This document shows positions 9,837-21,105 of a stretch of 64,000 nt of DNA, piece after piece. The first letter of the stretch is position 1, and each line of letters begins with the position of its first letter. Source of the stretch: Erythrobacter sp. SDW2 (lineage in GTDB: Bacteria; Pseudomonadota; Alphaproteobacteria; Sphingomonadales; Sphingomonadaceae); the NCBI RefSeq assembly GCF_021431965.1, contig NZ_CP090370.1, forward strand, positions 1,674,001 through 1,738,000, in the 5' to 3' direction. The notes under the pieces were generated by a model. It did no database searches, had not been told where the DNA came from, and was given only the letters and a program-made list of their open reading frames with translations. Made by a program: the position numbers and the translations under genes.

Positions 9837-11012
9837 ATGGGATCGGACGATACTTCTCGGATAGCCTTGCTTTCGCTCGGTCCGGCCACGGGCATCGGTG
9901 GCAATCGACGCGTCGTGGGCGGGGTGAGCGTGCTGGAGCGGCAGGTCGACGTTGCGCTGGCATTGGGATGCGGGAGGATTTGGCTGTCGACGCCCGAACA
10001 GGACGGTCTGGCAATCCGGGCGCAACGGATGGCCGAGGCTGGCGGGGCACAGTTTCGCCTGATCCAGCGCGGTCGGCAATTGCTCGGTAGCTTGCGCCAA
10101 CAGGATGAACTGCTGGTGCTGGCAGAAGGTCTCGTGGCCGGTGAGAGTAAGGCGCTTGAACCTCTCTCCGGTGGTCCCGTGATTCTTACTATTCCGGCGG
10201 CAACGGGCATGGCAGGCGGTTTCGAACGGCTCGATCGTGACCACTGTTGGGCGGGCGGAATGGTCCTGCCCGGGCGGGTCATCGAGCGGCTCGATGAATT
10301 GGGTGGGGATATCGAGCCAGTCTCCGCCCTGTTGCGCGCAGGCCGGGCGGCACGAGTGCGTGAGCGAGCGATTCCGGAACCGTGGGCGGCGACTGGCCAG
10401 TGGTCGCTCTCGACGGATCGTGTGCCGGTGGCCGATAGCGGTGTGGATGCAGGGGGTTCTTCCTATCTGCAACGATTCGTGACTGAACCGATTGGCGCAT
10501 GGTTGGTCGGTCGACCGCGGCTTGCCTTGGCCACACTCGGTTCGGGCGCGCTTGCCGCGATTGGCGCACTCGCGTGCCTGTACCTGGCATTGCCAGCGTT
10601 CTCATTGTTGCTGGTGGCGCTTTCCTGTTGCTTGTTGCAATGTGGGGTTCTTTCGAAAAAGCAGGGCGATGCGCGGGTCTTCTCGGCGCCGAAGCCGGGT
10701 CGGCTGGATGCCCTCCTGCCCATGGTTGCGGAACCGGTGGGTGCTCTGGCGTTGGCCTCCGGCCTCCACACGCAATTCGGTTGGTCTTCCACGCTTTACA
10801 TCGCATTGTTGACGGTGGCGACGTGGTTGCTCGCAGGGCTCGGCAAGCATCGCATGGCCGAACTTTTTACCGACCGCGTCGCCCTCTGGCTCGGAACTGG
10901 CCTCGGTGGTCTGGCAGGTTTCTGGATCGCAGGCCCGGCCCTCGCCAGCGCGCTGTCTCTGGCCGCGATTTTGCTTAACATGCGCAACCAGCCAGCAATA
11001 ACGCAGGCTTAA
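9837..11012 (+). CDS. Two-domain protein: nucleotidyltransferase-like N-terminus and membrane C-terminus
   Basis: A 391-residue protein of uncertain function. The first 190 or so residues resemble a GT-A/nucleotidyltransferase fold: GGNRRVVGGVSVLERQVDVA followed by a Rossmann-like alternation and WAGGMVLPG. The C-terminal half has about five hydrophobic helices, beginning near the LALATLGSGALAAIGALA stretch. This layout recalls fusions of sugar- or inositol-phosphate nucleotidyltransferases with CDP-alcohol phosphatidyltransferases, but I do not see the DGxxAR signature of the latter, so activity is doubtful. ATG at 9837 was chosen; an in-frame TTG at 9798 is possible, and neither has a clear ribosome binding site. 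Confidence 0.6.
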   Translation: MGSDDTSRIALLSLGPATGIGGNRRVVGGVSVLERQVDVALALGCGRIWLSTPEQDGLAIRAQRMAEAGGAQFRLIQRGRQLLGSLRQQDELLVLAEGLVAGESKALEPLSGGPVILTIPAATGMAGGFERLDRDHCWAGGMVLPGRVIERLDELGGDIEPVSALLRAGRAARVRERAIPEPWAATGQWSLSTDRVPVADSGVDAGGSSYLQRFVTEPIGAWLVGRPRLALATLGSGALAAIGALACLYLALPAFSLLLVALSCCLLQCGVLSKKQGDARVFSAPKPGRLDALLPMVAEPVGALALASGLHTQFGWSSTLYIALLTVATWLLAGLGKHRMAELFTDRVALWLGTGLGGLAGFWIAGPALASALSLAAILLNMRNQPAITQA

Positions 11013-11028
11013 CTATGCTGCGTTAAGC
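11007..11028. repeat. Perfect 7-bp inverted repeat GCTTAAC-N8-GTTAAGC
   Basis: Arms at 11007-11013 and 11022-11028 with an 8-base spacer. The left arm contains the TAA stop of the preceding gene, and the site lies about 22 bases before the next start codon. It could be an operator or a small RNA hairpin. The TTAA halves are 10 bases apart, which does not fit the N7 spacing of a CtrA box. Confidence 0.45.
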
Positions 11029-11050
11029 GTGGCCGATGATCGAGGCTGCT

Positions 11051-12013
11051 ATGACCAATGCTGAAACCCCTGTGTCCGCCGAGGCACCTGTCGAAGCGAT
11101 CCTGCGCAATGAGCTCGCGCATGGCGATGTCATGCTCGGCACGATCGGGCCGATCCTTGGCCACTTGATCGCCAACCACGACCACTCGTTGTTCAGCGAC
11201 GAGATCGTGGCCCGAATCCGCGGCATGGTGAATGGCATCGCCCAGCAGTTGCTCGAACTCCAGGCCGGTGAAACCGACGAGGTCGATCCGCATGGTTTCG
11301 CCATCCGGAACGCGGAAGATTTGGCCGAGATGATCGCGGCCGATCCGGCGTTTCTGACCCATTGCCACGGCCTCGCCATCGAATGCCATCTGGCCGAGCG
11401 GCTGCGCGGGCGCAACGCGATCGATCCGGTGCTTTCACCCCTGATGCAGTCGTTGGTTGCGTCCGACGATCCGGCGACTGCCGCGCTGGCAATGCAGGCG
11501 CTGGCTTCGCAAGCCCGTTTCGTACAGCGCCAGAAGCGCATGCAGCTGCCGCTTGCCGAGCTTCCTGCCGACCTGTTCCACCACGCATTGATGACCTGGC
11601 GCAGCTATGCCGGTGGCCTCGATACGGCTTTGGTGGGCCGGATCGAGACGCGAATGCGCAAGGATTTCGACGAAAGTAGCAGCCGTCTCGGCTTGCTTTC
11701 GCGCTTGGTCGAAGGGATGGGCGGGGGTGCCCGTGCTGCGTTGTCGGTTTCGCATGCCGGCGTTGCACTGTTCCTGACCGCCCTGGCTTCGTCTTCGCAG
11801 CAGGAGCGTGACGTCGTTGCACTTTCGACCAACGACCGCCAGCTGGCCCGCCTTGCCCTCGCACTGCGCAGTTCTGGTCTCAGTCCGAAGGAGGTCGAGG
11901 AGCAGTTTCTCTACCTCCATCCCGAGATTTCGCTGCCGGAAGGCTTCTCGCAGCTGCGGGTCGACCGGGCACAGGCGATGCTCGCCGCCTCGGGCGGATG
12001 GCGGACAAGCTGA
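11051..12013 (+). CDS. Helical protein of unknown function in a signalling-like cluster
   Basis: A 320-residue soluble, Ala/Leu-rich and mostly helical protein that I do not recognise with confidence; a distant relation to DUF2336-type alpha-helical proteins found near sensor kinases is possible. No membrane segment, signal peptide or catalytic motif is evident. ATG at 11051 was chosen over 11036 because a GAGG element sits five bases before it. The TGA is three bases before the GTG start of the histidine-kinase-like gene, so the two are probably co-translated. Confidence 0.65.
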   Translation: MTNAETPVSAEAPVEAILRNELAHGDVMLGTIGPILGHLIANHDHSLFSDEIVARIRGMVNGIAQQLLELQAGETDEVDPHGFAIRNAEDLAEMIAADPAFLTHCHGLAIECHLAERLRGRNAIDPVLSPLMQSLVASDDPATAALAMQALASQARFVQRQKRMQLPLAELPADLFHHALMTWRSYAGGLDTALVGRIETRMRKDFDESSSRLGLLSRLVEGMGGGARAALSVSHAGVALFLTALASSSQQERDVVALSTNDRQLARLALALRSSGLSPKEVEEQFLYLHPEISLPEGFSQLRVDRAQAMLAASGGWRTS

Positions 12014-12016
12014 TCC

Positions 12017-13399
12017 GTGAGCCGCGTTTCCGATTCCATTCTTGCCAAGGCACGCACTGACGCAGACGACCGGCTGGTCGAAGCGGACGAGCCCCTTGCA
12101 CGGCTCCAGCGCGCCTGCGGCGGTGAACTGCCGGGCGCGATTGCCATTCACGAGCTGCGCCAGCTGGTCCGCAAGGCCCGTTCGATGGACCTGCGTCTCG
12201 CCCGCACGATCCGCGCCTTCGACGGCAATGACCGCATCACGGCGTGGGTCGAAGTTGTTCCTTACGAAGGAAAGAACGAACGCGGCTGTTCCATCTCTGT
12301 CGCGACCTGGCAGGTTTCGGCGCCCGTCAGCGGGACCGAAGACGATGCCGCCGCCCGCCGCGACGCCATCGACAATGCCTTGGCCGAACTGCATGCCCGG
12401 CTCGATCCGCAACAGCGCATCCTGACAGTCGATACCGAAGCGGAGGACCTGCAATCACTGGTCCGCCGGATCGAAGCCGATCCGGGCAAAGCATGGACAG
12501 ACTTCGTCAGCATTCCAGGCAACCTGCACGCCCAGCCATTGCACTGGCGCCTGCTCGATCAGGCCCGCTGCGAGGTTGAGGGTAGTCCGCGCCAATGGAC
12601 CGTGCGCCTTATCCCCATCGGCGAACCTGTTCCGGGCAGCGAAGGCTTCGAGCTCTACCTCGTCGCCAACCGCGCCTGGGCCAAGCGCGGCGATCGTCGA
12701 CGTAGCCAGAACCAAGAAGTGCAGGCCCGGCTCGGCCGTGACCTGTCGCCGGTGTTGCGCCAGCCGATCTCGCGCATTATCGCCAATGCAGAGACAATCC
12801 GCACCAAACTCGCCGGGCCGCTGGCCGATGAATACAGCGACTATGCCGCCGATATCGCTGCCGCGGGTCAGCACCTGCTCTCGCTGATCGACGACCTCGC
12901 GGATCTGGAAGTGATCGAGGCAGAGGGCTTTTCGACCGCCCCCGACAGGATCGACCTGGTCGATGTCGTGCGGCAAGCGGCGGGCATCCTCGGGGTTACT
13001 GCGCAGGAAAAGGGCATCACCATCGAGATGCCCGATCGCGACAAGCGCTGCCCGGCGGTGGGCGAATTCCGCCGCGTGTTGCAGGTGTTGCTCAATCTCA
13101 TCGGCAATGCGATCCGCTATTCGCCGCAAGGTTCGCAAATCCGGGTCGAACTGGCGCGCAACGGCAAGGTCGCCGGGGCGCGGGTGATCGACCAGGGACC
13201 GGGTATCGACAAGGCCCAGCAAGCGGCGATCTTCGAGAAGTTCGAACGGCTTGGCCGCAGCGGTGACGGCGGGTCCGGGCTTGGTCTGTACATCTCTCGC
13301 CGCTTGGCGCGAGCGATGGGCGGCGACCTCAAAGTCAAAAGCGAGCCGGGCGAAGGGGCGACCTTCACTCTCACCCTGCCGGTCAATTCCGAAACGTGA
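12017..13399 (+). CDS. Histidine-kinase-like protein with an altered H-box
   Basis: A 460-residue cytosolic protein without membrane segments. An N-terminal region of about 230 residues of unknown fold precedes a dimerisation-like segment and a C-terminal HATPase domain. The ATPase motifs are complete: N-box VLLNLIGNAIRYSP, G1 DQGPGID, F-box IFEKFERL and G2 GGSGLGLYI. In the expected H-box, SHELRTPL is replaced by SPVLRQPI, so the phospho-accepting His is Pro (codon CCG). It may bind ATP and signal without autophosphorylation at that site, or act on a partner. Start is GTG at 12017, three bases after the previous stop. Confidence 0.85.
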   Translation: MSRVSDSILAKARTDADDRLVEADEPLARLQRACGGELPGAIAIHELRQLVRKARSMDLRLARTIRAFDGNDRITAWVEVVPYEGKNERGCSISVATWQVSAPVSGTEDDAAARRDAIDNALAELHARLDPQQRILTVDTEAEDLQSLVRRIEADPGKAWTDFVSIPGNLHAQPLHWRLLDQARCEVEGSPRQWTVRLIPIGEPVPGSEGFELYLVANRAWAKRGDRRRSQNQEVQARLGRDLSPVLRQPISRIIANAETIRTKLAGPLADEYSDYAADIAAAGQHLLSLIDDLADLEVIEAEGFSTAPDRIDLVDVVRQAAGILGVTAQEKGITIEMPDRDKRCPAVGEFRRVLQVLLNLIGNAIRYSPQGSQIRVELARNGKVAGARVIDQGPGIDKAQQAAIFEKFERLGRSGDGGSGLGLYISRRLARAMGGDLKVKSEPGEGATFTLTLPVNSET

Positions 13400-13400
13400 A

Positions 13401-13426
13401 AGCCGGACTGCTTCCGCAGCCCGGCT
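13401..13426. terminator. Bidirectional hairpin between convergent genes
   Basis: AGCCGG (13401-13406) pairs with CCGGCT (13421-13426), and an inner CTGC/GCAG pair closes a TTCC loop; one A-C mismatch interrupts the stem. It lies exactly between the stop of the histidine-kinase-like gene and the stop of citrate synthase. T-tracts are weak on both sides, so termination strength is uncertain. Confidence 0.6.
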
Positions 13427-13435
13427 CCCGAAATC

Positions 13436-14719
13436 TTATCGCTGGCCGATCGGAACGTAGTCACGTTCGGTCGGGCCGGTGTAGAGCTGGCGTGGACGGC
13501 CGATGACCTGGCCGGGGTCGCTGATCATTTCGTTCCACTGCGCCACCCAGCCGACGGTGCGGGCGAGGGCGAACAGAGCGGTGAACATGGTGGTCGGGAA
13601 GCCGATCGAGCTGAGGATGATGCCGGAATAGAAGTCCACGTTAGGGAACAGCTTCTTTTCCTTGAAGTAATCGTCGTTCAGCGCAATTTCCTCGAGCGCG
13701 AGCGCGGTCTCGAACACCGGATCGCTGGTCTTGAGCGCTTCGAACACTTCGCGCAGCGTCTGCTGCATCACGGTCGCGCGCGGGTCGTAGTTCTTGTAGA
13801 CGCGGTGGCCGAAGCCCATCAGGCGGAACGGATCGTTCTTGTCCTTGGCCCGCTCGATATAGTGCGGGATCCGGTCAGGGGTGCCGATTTCCTGCAACAT
13901 GTTGAGCGCAGCTTCGTTGGCACCGCCATGGGCCGGACCCCACAGGCAGGCGATGCCCGCCGCGATGCAGGCAAACGGGTTCGCGCCCGACGAACCGGCG
14001 AGACGCACGGTCGAGGTCGAGGCGTTCTGCTCGTGGTCGGCATGGAGGATGAAGATCCGGTCCATCGCCTTTTCGATAGCCGGGTGCAGTTCGTATTCTT
14101 CCGCCGGCACACCGAAGGTCATGCGCAGGAAGTTGCCGGTGTAGCTCAGGTCGTTCTGCGGATAGAGGAACGGCTGCCCGATGGAGTATTTGTAGGCCAT
14201 CGCAGCAATGGTCGGCATCTTGGCGATCAGGCGGTGGCTGCTGATCTTGCGGTGTTCCGGGTCGGAGATGTCGGTGCTGTCATGATAGAACGCCGACAGC
14301 GCGCCCACCACGCCGCACATGATCGCCATCGGGTGCGCATCGCGGCGGAAGCCACGATAGAAAGTCATCAGCTGCTCGTGCAGCATGGTGTGGCGGGTGA
14401 TCGTGTAGCTGAAGTCGTCGAGTTCGGCCTGGTTGGGCAGTTCGCCATTGAGGAGCAAGTAGCTGACTTCCATGAAGCTGGAATGTTCGGCCAGCTGGCC
14501 GATCGGATAGCCGCGATGGAGCAGGATGCCTTCGTCACCGTCGATATAGGTCAGCGCGCTTTCGCAGCTGGCGGTCGACTTGTAGCCGGGGTCGAAGGTG
14601 AAAGCGCCGGTCGCGCCATAGAGCTTGCGGATATCGACAACGTCGGGTCCGGTCGTGCCCTTGAGCACCGGGAATTCATGGGACTGGCCGTTCAGCTCCA
14701 GCTTTGCCGTATCTGCCAT
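13436..14719 (-). CDS. gltA: Citrate synthase (type II)
   Basis: Condenses acetyl-CoA with oxaloacetate, the entry step of the TCA cycle. The 427-residue length matches the hexameric Gram-negative type. The catalytic residues fall at the same numbers as in the E. coli enzyme: His264 in GPAHGG, His305 in [14 protein letters not shown] and Asp362 in NVDFYSG. An AGGAG ribosome binding site precedes the ATG. It lies 34 bases downstream of gltX on the same strand, so co-transcription is likely. Confidence 0.98.
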   Translation of the reverse strand: MADTAKLELNGQSHEFPVLKGTTGPDVVDIRKLYGATGAFTFDPGYKSTASCESALTYIDGDEGILLHRGYPIGQLAEHSSFMEVSYLLLNGELPNQAELDDFSYTITRHTMLHEQLMTFYRGFRRDAHPMAIMCGVVGALSAFYHDSTDISDPEHRKISSHRLIAKMPTIAAMAYKYSIGQPFLYPQNDLSYTGNFLRMTFGVPAEEYELHPAIEKAMDRIFILHADHEQNASTSTVRLAGSSGANPFACIAAGIACLWGPAHGGANEAALNMLQEIGTPDRIPHYIERAKDKNDPFRLMGFGHRVYKNYDPRATVMQQTLREVFEALKTSDPVFETALALEEIALNDDYFKEKKLFPNVDFYSGIILSSIGFPTTMFTALFALARTVGWVAQWNEMISDPGQVIGRPRQLYTGPTERDYVPIGQR

Positions 14720-14753
14720 TGTCGTTCTCCTACAATCTGTCCTTGCTCGTATC

Positions 14754-16181
<1,428 letters not shown>

Positions 16182-16210
16182 CTTGCGTGGCTTCCTTTCC
16201 TATTCGGTCC

Positions 16211-18460
16211 ATGGTGACCCGTATGACACCAGCAGTTCCGCTCGCCGGGGGTGAGCCGGGGGGCGGCCCCGGGTCAGGCCATGCTGCATTGCAGCAGAGC
16301 CATTGGCACTCACGCTGGCGCTTGTCCAGCAAAGTGGCGTGGATGGATCAGGAACTTGGCGCTGCGGGGTTCGACCGAGCCCCGTGGATTGCGGTGACGC
16401 TGGCTGCCGGGATAGGGCTGTGGTTCTGGTTGCCGGGACCCACGCCGTGGATCGCTGCGATTGCCTTCTCGGCGCTACTGGCCGCTTCCGGGATGTTCCT
16501 GCTCCGACGAGGCGCATTGCCGCATATTGCCATGGCAATGTTGGCGATGGGCCTGGCGAGTGGTCTCGGAACGGGCCTGATCTGGGCGCGCTCAGCCATG
16601 GTCGGGGCAGAACCGATCGCTGCGCCGACAGTGCAATGGTACCAGGGCAAGGTGCTGGAGCGCGAGGATCAGCCCGCCGAGGAACGGATCAGGCTGGTAA
16701 TGGCGGTGCGCGATGCCGCAACCGGGCAAGCGCAGAAAATCCGCGTCAATGTCCCGCAGGAGCAGGCATTATCGGAATTGCGCGAAGGTGCGGTGCTGCG
16801 GCTGAGGGCGCGGCTGATGCTACCGGGTGCGCCGCTGGTGCCGGGTGCCTATAATTTTGCCCGACGGGCATGGTTCGACGGCCTCGCGGCGACCGGATCG
16901 GTGATCGGCGATATCGAAGTGGTGGCGACGCCGCCGCCGGCGAGCGGGATCGCCTCGGTGCAGCGGACTTTGTCCGGGCATGTCAGGGAACGGCTGGGCG
17001 GATCGGCCGGAACCATCGCTGCTGCCTTTGCCAGCGGGGACCGGGGCGCGATCTCGGACGCCGACGAAGAGGCCATGCGCGATGCCGGGTTGACCCACTT
17101 GCTGTCGATCAGCGGCCTGCATGTCAGCGCCATTATCGCAGCGGCCTACCTGCTGGCGATCAAATTGCTGGCGCTCTGGCCATGGCTGGCCCTGCGGGCC
17201 CGGTTGCCGGTCGTGGCGGCGGCGGTGGGTGCGGCGGCGGGGATCGGTTATACCTTGCTGACGGGGGCAGAGGTGCCGACGGTGCGAAGCTGCGCCGCAG
17301 CGGTGCTGGTGCTGATTGCGTTGGCATTGGGCAGGGAGGCGCTGTCGCTGCGGATGGTAGCTGTGGCGGCGGGCTTCGTCCTGCTGTTATGGCCGGAATC
17401 GCTGGTGGGGCCGAGTTTCCAGATGTCGTTCAGCGCGGTGCTGGCAATTGTCGCCTTGCACAATTCCGCTCCGGTCAAGGCTTTTCTCGCGCCGCGTGAA
17501 GAGAGCTGGCTAGCGCACGGCGGCAGGCGTGTAGCGATGTTGCTGGTAACCGGGCTGGTGATCGAGATCGCGTTGATGCCGATCGTTTTGTTCCACTTCC
17601 ACCGGGCGGGTATCTACGGTGCGCTGGCCAATGTCGTGGCGATCCCGCTGGTTACATTCATTTCCATGCCGCTGATCGCCATTGCACTGGCATTCGACCT
17701 TGTCGGGGCGGGCGCGCCGTTCTGGTGGCTCGCGGGGCAATCGCTCGATCTGTTGCTTGGTATCGCGCATCTGACGTCGGACCAGCCGGGCGCGGTCAAG
17801 CTGATGCCGCAAATGGAGCTGGGGACCTTGGCACTGTTCGTCTTTGGCGGGCTGTGGCTGGCGTTGTGGCAGGGGCGCAAGCGGCTGGTGGGACTGGTCC
17901 CCGCAGGTGTGGCGGCGGCGATGTTGGCCCTCACGCCGACGCCGGACGTGCTGGTCTCGGGCGACGGGCGGCATGTCGGGATTGTCGAGGACGGTCGGCT
18001 GATCATGCTGCGCGAGGGTAGGTCGGACTATGCGCGCGAGAACCTGATGGAACTGGCCGGGATGGAAGGCGAGCCGGTCGCGATCACCGACTGGCCGGGC
18101 GCACGATGCAGTCGCGACTTCTGCGTGCTCACGCTCAGGCGGGGCGGGCGGCCGTGGCACATCATGATGGCACGCAGCCGCGAGCGGATCGAGGAACGGG
18201 CCCTGGCGGCGGCCTGCGAGCGGGCGGATATCGTCATTGCCGACCGCTGGTTGCCGCGCTCATGTCAGCCCTTGTGGCTCAAGGTGGACCGCAAATTTCT
18301 CGGACTGTCCGGCGGGCTGGCGCTGTTCCTTGAGCAGGAGCGCTTCGACAGCGTGGCCATGAGCGAGGGGCAGCATGGCTGGTGGAAACCGGTCGAGCCG
18401 GGACCCTACAGGCCACGCGAAAAGGGAGAAGTGCCGGAAAAAATGGGGGAGCGGCGGTGA
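16211..18460 (+). CDS. comEC: ComEC/Rec2 family DNA-uptake channel protein
   Basis: Inner-membrane protein (749 aa from this start) of the family that moves single-stranded DNA across the membrane during transformation. An N-terminal helical pair and a DUF4131-like beta region are followed by the competence domain with the signature HLLSISGLHVS and many helices. The C-terminal part (after the GDGRHVGIVEDGR segment) aligns with the metallo-beta-lactamase-like domain but lacks an HxHxDH zinc motif. The start is uncertain: ATG at 16211, 16223 or 16343 are all possible. Its presence alone does not show natural competence. Confidence 0.88.
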   Translation: MVTRMTPAVPLAGGEPGGGPGSGHAALQQSHWHSRWRLSSKVAWMDQELGAAGFDRAPWIAVTLAAGIGLWFWLPGPTPWIAAIAFSALLAASGMFLLRRGALPHIAMAMLAMGLASGLGTGLIWARSAMVGAEPIAAPTVQWYQGKVLEREDQPAEERIRLVMAVRDAATGQAQKIRVNVPQEQALSELREGAVLRLRARLMLPGAPLVPGAYNFARRAWFDGLAATGSVIGDIEVVATPPPASGIASVQRTLSGHVRERLGGSAGTIAAAFASGDRGAISDADEEAMRDAGLTHLLSISGLHVSAIIAAAYLLAIKLLALWPWLALRARLPVVAAAVGAAAGIGYTLLTGAEVPTVRSCAAAVLVLIALALGREALSLRMVAVAAGFVLLLWPESLVGPSFQMSFSAVLAIVALHNSAPVKAFLAPREESWLAHGGRRVAMLLVTGLVIEIALMPIVLFHFHRAGIYGALANVVAIPLVTFISMPLIAIALAFDLVGAGAPFWWLAGQSLDLLLGIAHLTSDQPGAVKLMPQMELGTLALFVFGGLWLALWQGRKRLVGLVPAGVAAAMLALTPTPDVLVSGDGRHVGIVEDGRLIMLREGRSDYARENLMELAGMEGEPVAITDWPGARCSRDFCVLTLRRGGRPWHIMMARSRERIEERALAAACERADIVIADRWLPRSCQPLWLKVDRKFLGLSGGLALFLEQERFDSVAMSEGQHGWWKPVEPGPYRPREKGEVPEKMGERR

Positions 18461-18508
18461 GGCGGGCGTGCCTCGCTGCGGGGACAGGACCGCTCCCCGC
18501 GGGGTAAC

Positions 18509-19189
18509 CTAGTGATACCGGCGCAGCAACCCGGCGAGCTTGCCTTGAACCTCGACCTGATGCGGCTCGTACACCTGTGGCGCGTAGGAACCATTGGCCG
18601 GATCGAGCACGATCTTGCCGTTCTCGCGGCGCAGGTACTTGAGCGTCGCTTCCTCGTTGTTGACCAGCGCGACCACGATCTCGCCGTCGCGGGCCGTGCT
18701 GGTGCTGCGCACGAGGGCATAGTCGCCGTCGAAGATTCCCGCCTCGATCATCGAGTCGCCGGATACCTCGAGCGCGTAGTGATCACCAGGGCCGAGCAGC
18801 GCAGCAGGCACCGGCATCGACGTCTGCCCTTCGAGCGCCTCGATCGGCACGCCAGCGGCGATACGGCCATGGAGCGGGACCTCGATAATGTCGTTGGCCG
18901 GCTGGAGCGCTGCCTTGGGTGCAGCCATGCGGGCGCCGACAATGTCGTTGACAGGCTTGCCGCCGCCGACCGCATCCTCGGGCTGCTTGAGCACTTCGAG
19001 CGCGCGGGCGCGGTTGGGCAGGCGGCGGATGAAGCCGCGTTCCTCCAGGGCGGAAATCAGGCGGTGGACGCCAGACTTGCTCTTGAGGTCGAGTGCTTCC
19101 TTCATTTCCTCGAACGAAGGCGAAATTCCGGTGTCCTCCAGCTTCTGCTGGATGAAGCGGATCAGTTCGTGCTGCTTGGCGGTCAGCAT
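18509..19189 (-). CDS. lexA: SOS repressor LexA
   Basis: Represses DNA-damage genes and self-cleaves when RecA is activated (226 aa). The winged-helix domain begins [13 protein letters not shown]. The cleavage site is Ala112-Gly113 in GRIAAGVP, and the Ser146/Lys184 catalytic dyad lies in SGDSM and ATLKYL. The ATG at 19189 is chosen because it gives the standard MLTAKQ start; an upstream in-frame ATG adds ten unrelated residues. A GTTC-N7-GTTC box lies 46 bases upstream, implying autoregulation. It is convergent with comEC. Confidence 0.97.
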   Translation of the reverse strand: MLTAKQHELIRFIQQKLEDTGISPSFEEMKEALDLKSKSGVHRLISALEERGFIRRLPNRARALEVLKQPEDAVGGGKPVNDIVGARMAAPKAALQPANDIIEVPLHGRIAAGVPIEALEGQTSMPVPAALLGPGDHYALEVSGDSMIEAGIFDGDYALVRSTSTARDGEIVVALVNNEEATLKYLRRENGKIVLDPANGSYAPQVYEPHQVEVQGKLAGLLRRYH

Positions 19190-19234
19190 GTCCGGCGGCT
19201 CCCTATGGCCTGTTCCCATTTCGATCGCTGATGC

Positions 19235-19249
19235 GAACGAATGCGGAAC
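19235..19249 (-). promoter_or_regulatory. SOS box (LexA operator)
   Basis: On the lexA strand the sequence is GTTC-cgcattc-GTTC, an exact match to the direct-repeat GTTC-N7-GTTC operator known for alphaproteobacterial LexA. It lies between the moeA stop and the lexA start, so it can control lexA independently of the upstream moaC-moeA genes. Confidence 0.9.
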
Positions 19250-19273
19250 AAGTAGGCAACCCGATTCGGCAAG

Positions 19274-20464
19274 TCAAGCAATTCCGCCAGTTTCCAACAG
19301 GTAGCACGGAACAGACGTTCCCGCTTTGGTCACGTCGGTTTGAGTGGGCCGGTCGATCAGTAGGTTCGATCGGGCCAGCGTCAGCAGCGCGCTGCTGTCG
19401 CGTTGGTGTGCAGGGATGACGCCGTCCGGTCCCAGGAACCCGCGCAGGAACTCGCGCCGTGCGCCGCCTTCAGGGCATTCCACTGCCAGCGGGAGCATGA
19501 TCGGCTGGGGCAGGCAGTCCGCCGCGCCGAGAAGGTGGCGCAGCGCGGGGAGCATGAACAGCACCGCTGTGACATAGGCCGAAACCGGATTGCCCGGCAG
19601 GCCCAGCACCAGCTGCCTGCCACGACGGGCGACCATCAGCGGCTTTCCCGGACGCATGGCGACTTTCCAGAAGTCGAGTTCCGCCCCCACGGCCAACAAC
19701 GCTGGCCGGGCGAGATCGTGATCGCCCACCGAAGCCCCGCCGGTCAATACAAGCAGGTCGGCATCGCTCTGCGCCTCGAGCGCGGCGACAATGGCATCGA
19801 GCCGGTCTGGCAAGGGCGCGCCCAGTGTAAGCTTGCACGGCAGCGCCGCGGCCATAGCGCCGAGCATCGCACCGTTGCTGGCCGGAATCTGATGCACTGC
19901 ACAGGCCGCGGGATCGCTCGCCAGTTCGTCGCCGCTGTCGAAGATGGCCACGGTGGGCACTCGCCTGACCGGAACGGCCGAATGACCTGCCGAACGCACC
20001 AGCGCCAGCTGTGCCGGGCCCATCAGGGTTCCGCTCGGGAGCAGTGTGTCACCCGCCGCGAACTCGAACCCCTTGCGGCGGATATGCTGCCCGAGGACCG
20101 GCTCTTCGGCGGCGGTCACGCGGTCTCCCTCGACCACGACATCCTCCTGGATCAGGATGCGGTCCGCACCTTCCGGCAGGATCGCTCCGGTCGAGATGCG
20201 GACACATTGGCATGCTGTAAGGGCACCGGTGAATGGCTCGCCGCAGCGGCTCTCGCCAATCTTGTGCCATGGTCCCGGACCGGCCACCGCATAGCCGTCC
20301 ATGGCCGAGAGATCCGCCGGGGGCTGCGTTCGCGCCGCCAGCAGTGTCTCAGCCAGATAGCGACCGACCGCCTGCTCGACCGGCACGCCCTCCACCGGCA
20401 GCGGCGCGATCAGCGCCAGCATCCGCGCCTGCGCTTCCTCGACGGTGAGCATTGATGCGCTCAT
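19274..20464 (-). CDS. moeA: Molybdopterin molybdenumtransferase MoeA
   Basis: Inserts molybdate into adenylylated molybdopterin, the last step of molybdenum cofactor synthesis (396 aa). Domains are recognised from the N-terminal [10 protein letters not shown], the [13 protein letters not shown] motif, and the MoCF-type core with IFDSGDEL and [11 protein letters not shown], then LPGNPVSA. The ATG overlaps the moaC stop (ATGA), so translation is coupled. Part of a run moaC-moeA-lexA on the minus strand. Confidence 0.95.
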   Translation of the reverse strand: MSASMLTVEEAQARMLALIAPLPVEGVPVEQAVGRYLAETLLAARTQPPADLSAMDGYAVAGPGPWHKIGESRCGEPFTGALTACQCVRISTGAILPEGADRILIQEDVVVEGDRVTAAEEPVLGQHIRRKGFEFAAGDTLLPSGTLMGPAQLALVRSAGHSAVPVRRVPTVAIFDSGDELASDPAACAVHQIPASNGAMLGAMAAALPCKLTLGAPLPDRLDAIVAALEAQSDADLLVLTGGASVGDHDLARPALLAVGAELDFWKVAMRPGKPLMVARRGRQLVLGLPGNPVSAYVTAVLFMLPALRHLLGAADCLPQPIMLPLAVECPEGGARREFLRGFLGPDGVIPAHQRDSSALLTLARSNLLIDRPTQTDVTKAGTSVPCYLLETGGIA

Positions 20465-20931
20465 TCCGCCAGCCAGTGGCCCGACTTTCCGCCGCGCTTC
20501 TCGATCAGACGGACCCCTTCTATGACCATGCCCTTGTCGAGCGCCTTGGCCATGTCGTAGATTGTGAGGAGCGCGACCGAAGCCGCTGTCATCGCTTCCA
20601 TTTCCACGCCAGTCTTCCCGGTCAGCGAGGCGGCGGAGCTAACCGCGATCCCGCTCTCGACATAGTCGAACGTCACCTCGACCGAGGTCAACGCCAGCGG
20701 ATGGCACAGCGGGATCAACTCGGCGGTCTTCTTGGCCGCCATGATCCCGGCGATCCGCGCGGTGCCGAGCACATCGCCTTTGGGCGCGTCCCCGGCCTTG
20801 ATCGCCGCGAGAGCCTCCGCACTCATGCGGATCACACCACCTGCGCGCGCCATGCGCGGGGTCTCGGCCTTGCCGCCGACATCGACCATATGCGCCGCGC
20901 CGGCCTCGTCGAGATGGGTGAGTCTGGTCAT
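20461..20931 (-). CDS. moaC: Cyclic pyranopterin monophosphate synthase
   Basis: Converts the MoaA product to cyclic pyranopterin monophosphate in molybdenum cofactor synthesis (156 aa, normal length). Conserved segments include [29 protein letters not shown], the [11 protein letters not shown] segment and the C-terminal KSGGHW-like KSGHW. It lies 174 bases downstream of trpC and overlaps moeA. moaA is not in the window. Confidence 0.96.
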   Translation of the reverse strand: MTRLTHLDEAGAAHMVDVGGKAETPRMARAGGVIRMSAEALAAIKAGDAPKGDVLGTARIAGIMAAKKTAELIPLCHPLALTSVEVTFDYVESGIAVSSAASLTGKTGVEMEAMTAASVALLTIYDMAKALDKGMVIEGVRLIEKRGGKSGHWLAE

Positions 20932-20968
20932 ACACTGGCCTCCGGCAGGATACGCTCCCCAGGGGCCA

Positions 20969-20986
20969 TGTCACACTTGTCACACA
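20969..20986. repeat. Tandem TGTCACACt-TGTCACACa direct repeat upstream of moaC
   Basis: Two adjacent 9-base copies of TGTCACAC(T/A) lie 38-55 bases before the moaC start, in the 174-base moaC-trpC gap. On the moaC strand this reads TGTGTGACAAGTGTGACA. It could be a two-site operator for moaCE expression or a dispersed extragenic motif; nothing in the window decides this. Confidence 0.5.
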
Positions 20987-21105
20987 GTCCTGGAGAAAAA
21001 GAATGGCCCTCCGGTTCGGGCACCATTTTCGAATGGGAGAGGAAGTGGCCGTCGCGAGATTTCATACTCTTTCCATGGCAGAGACCCGCCTTGTAGGACA
21101 GGGGC

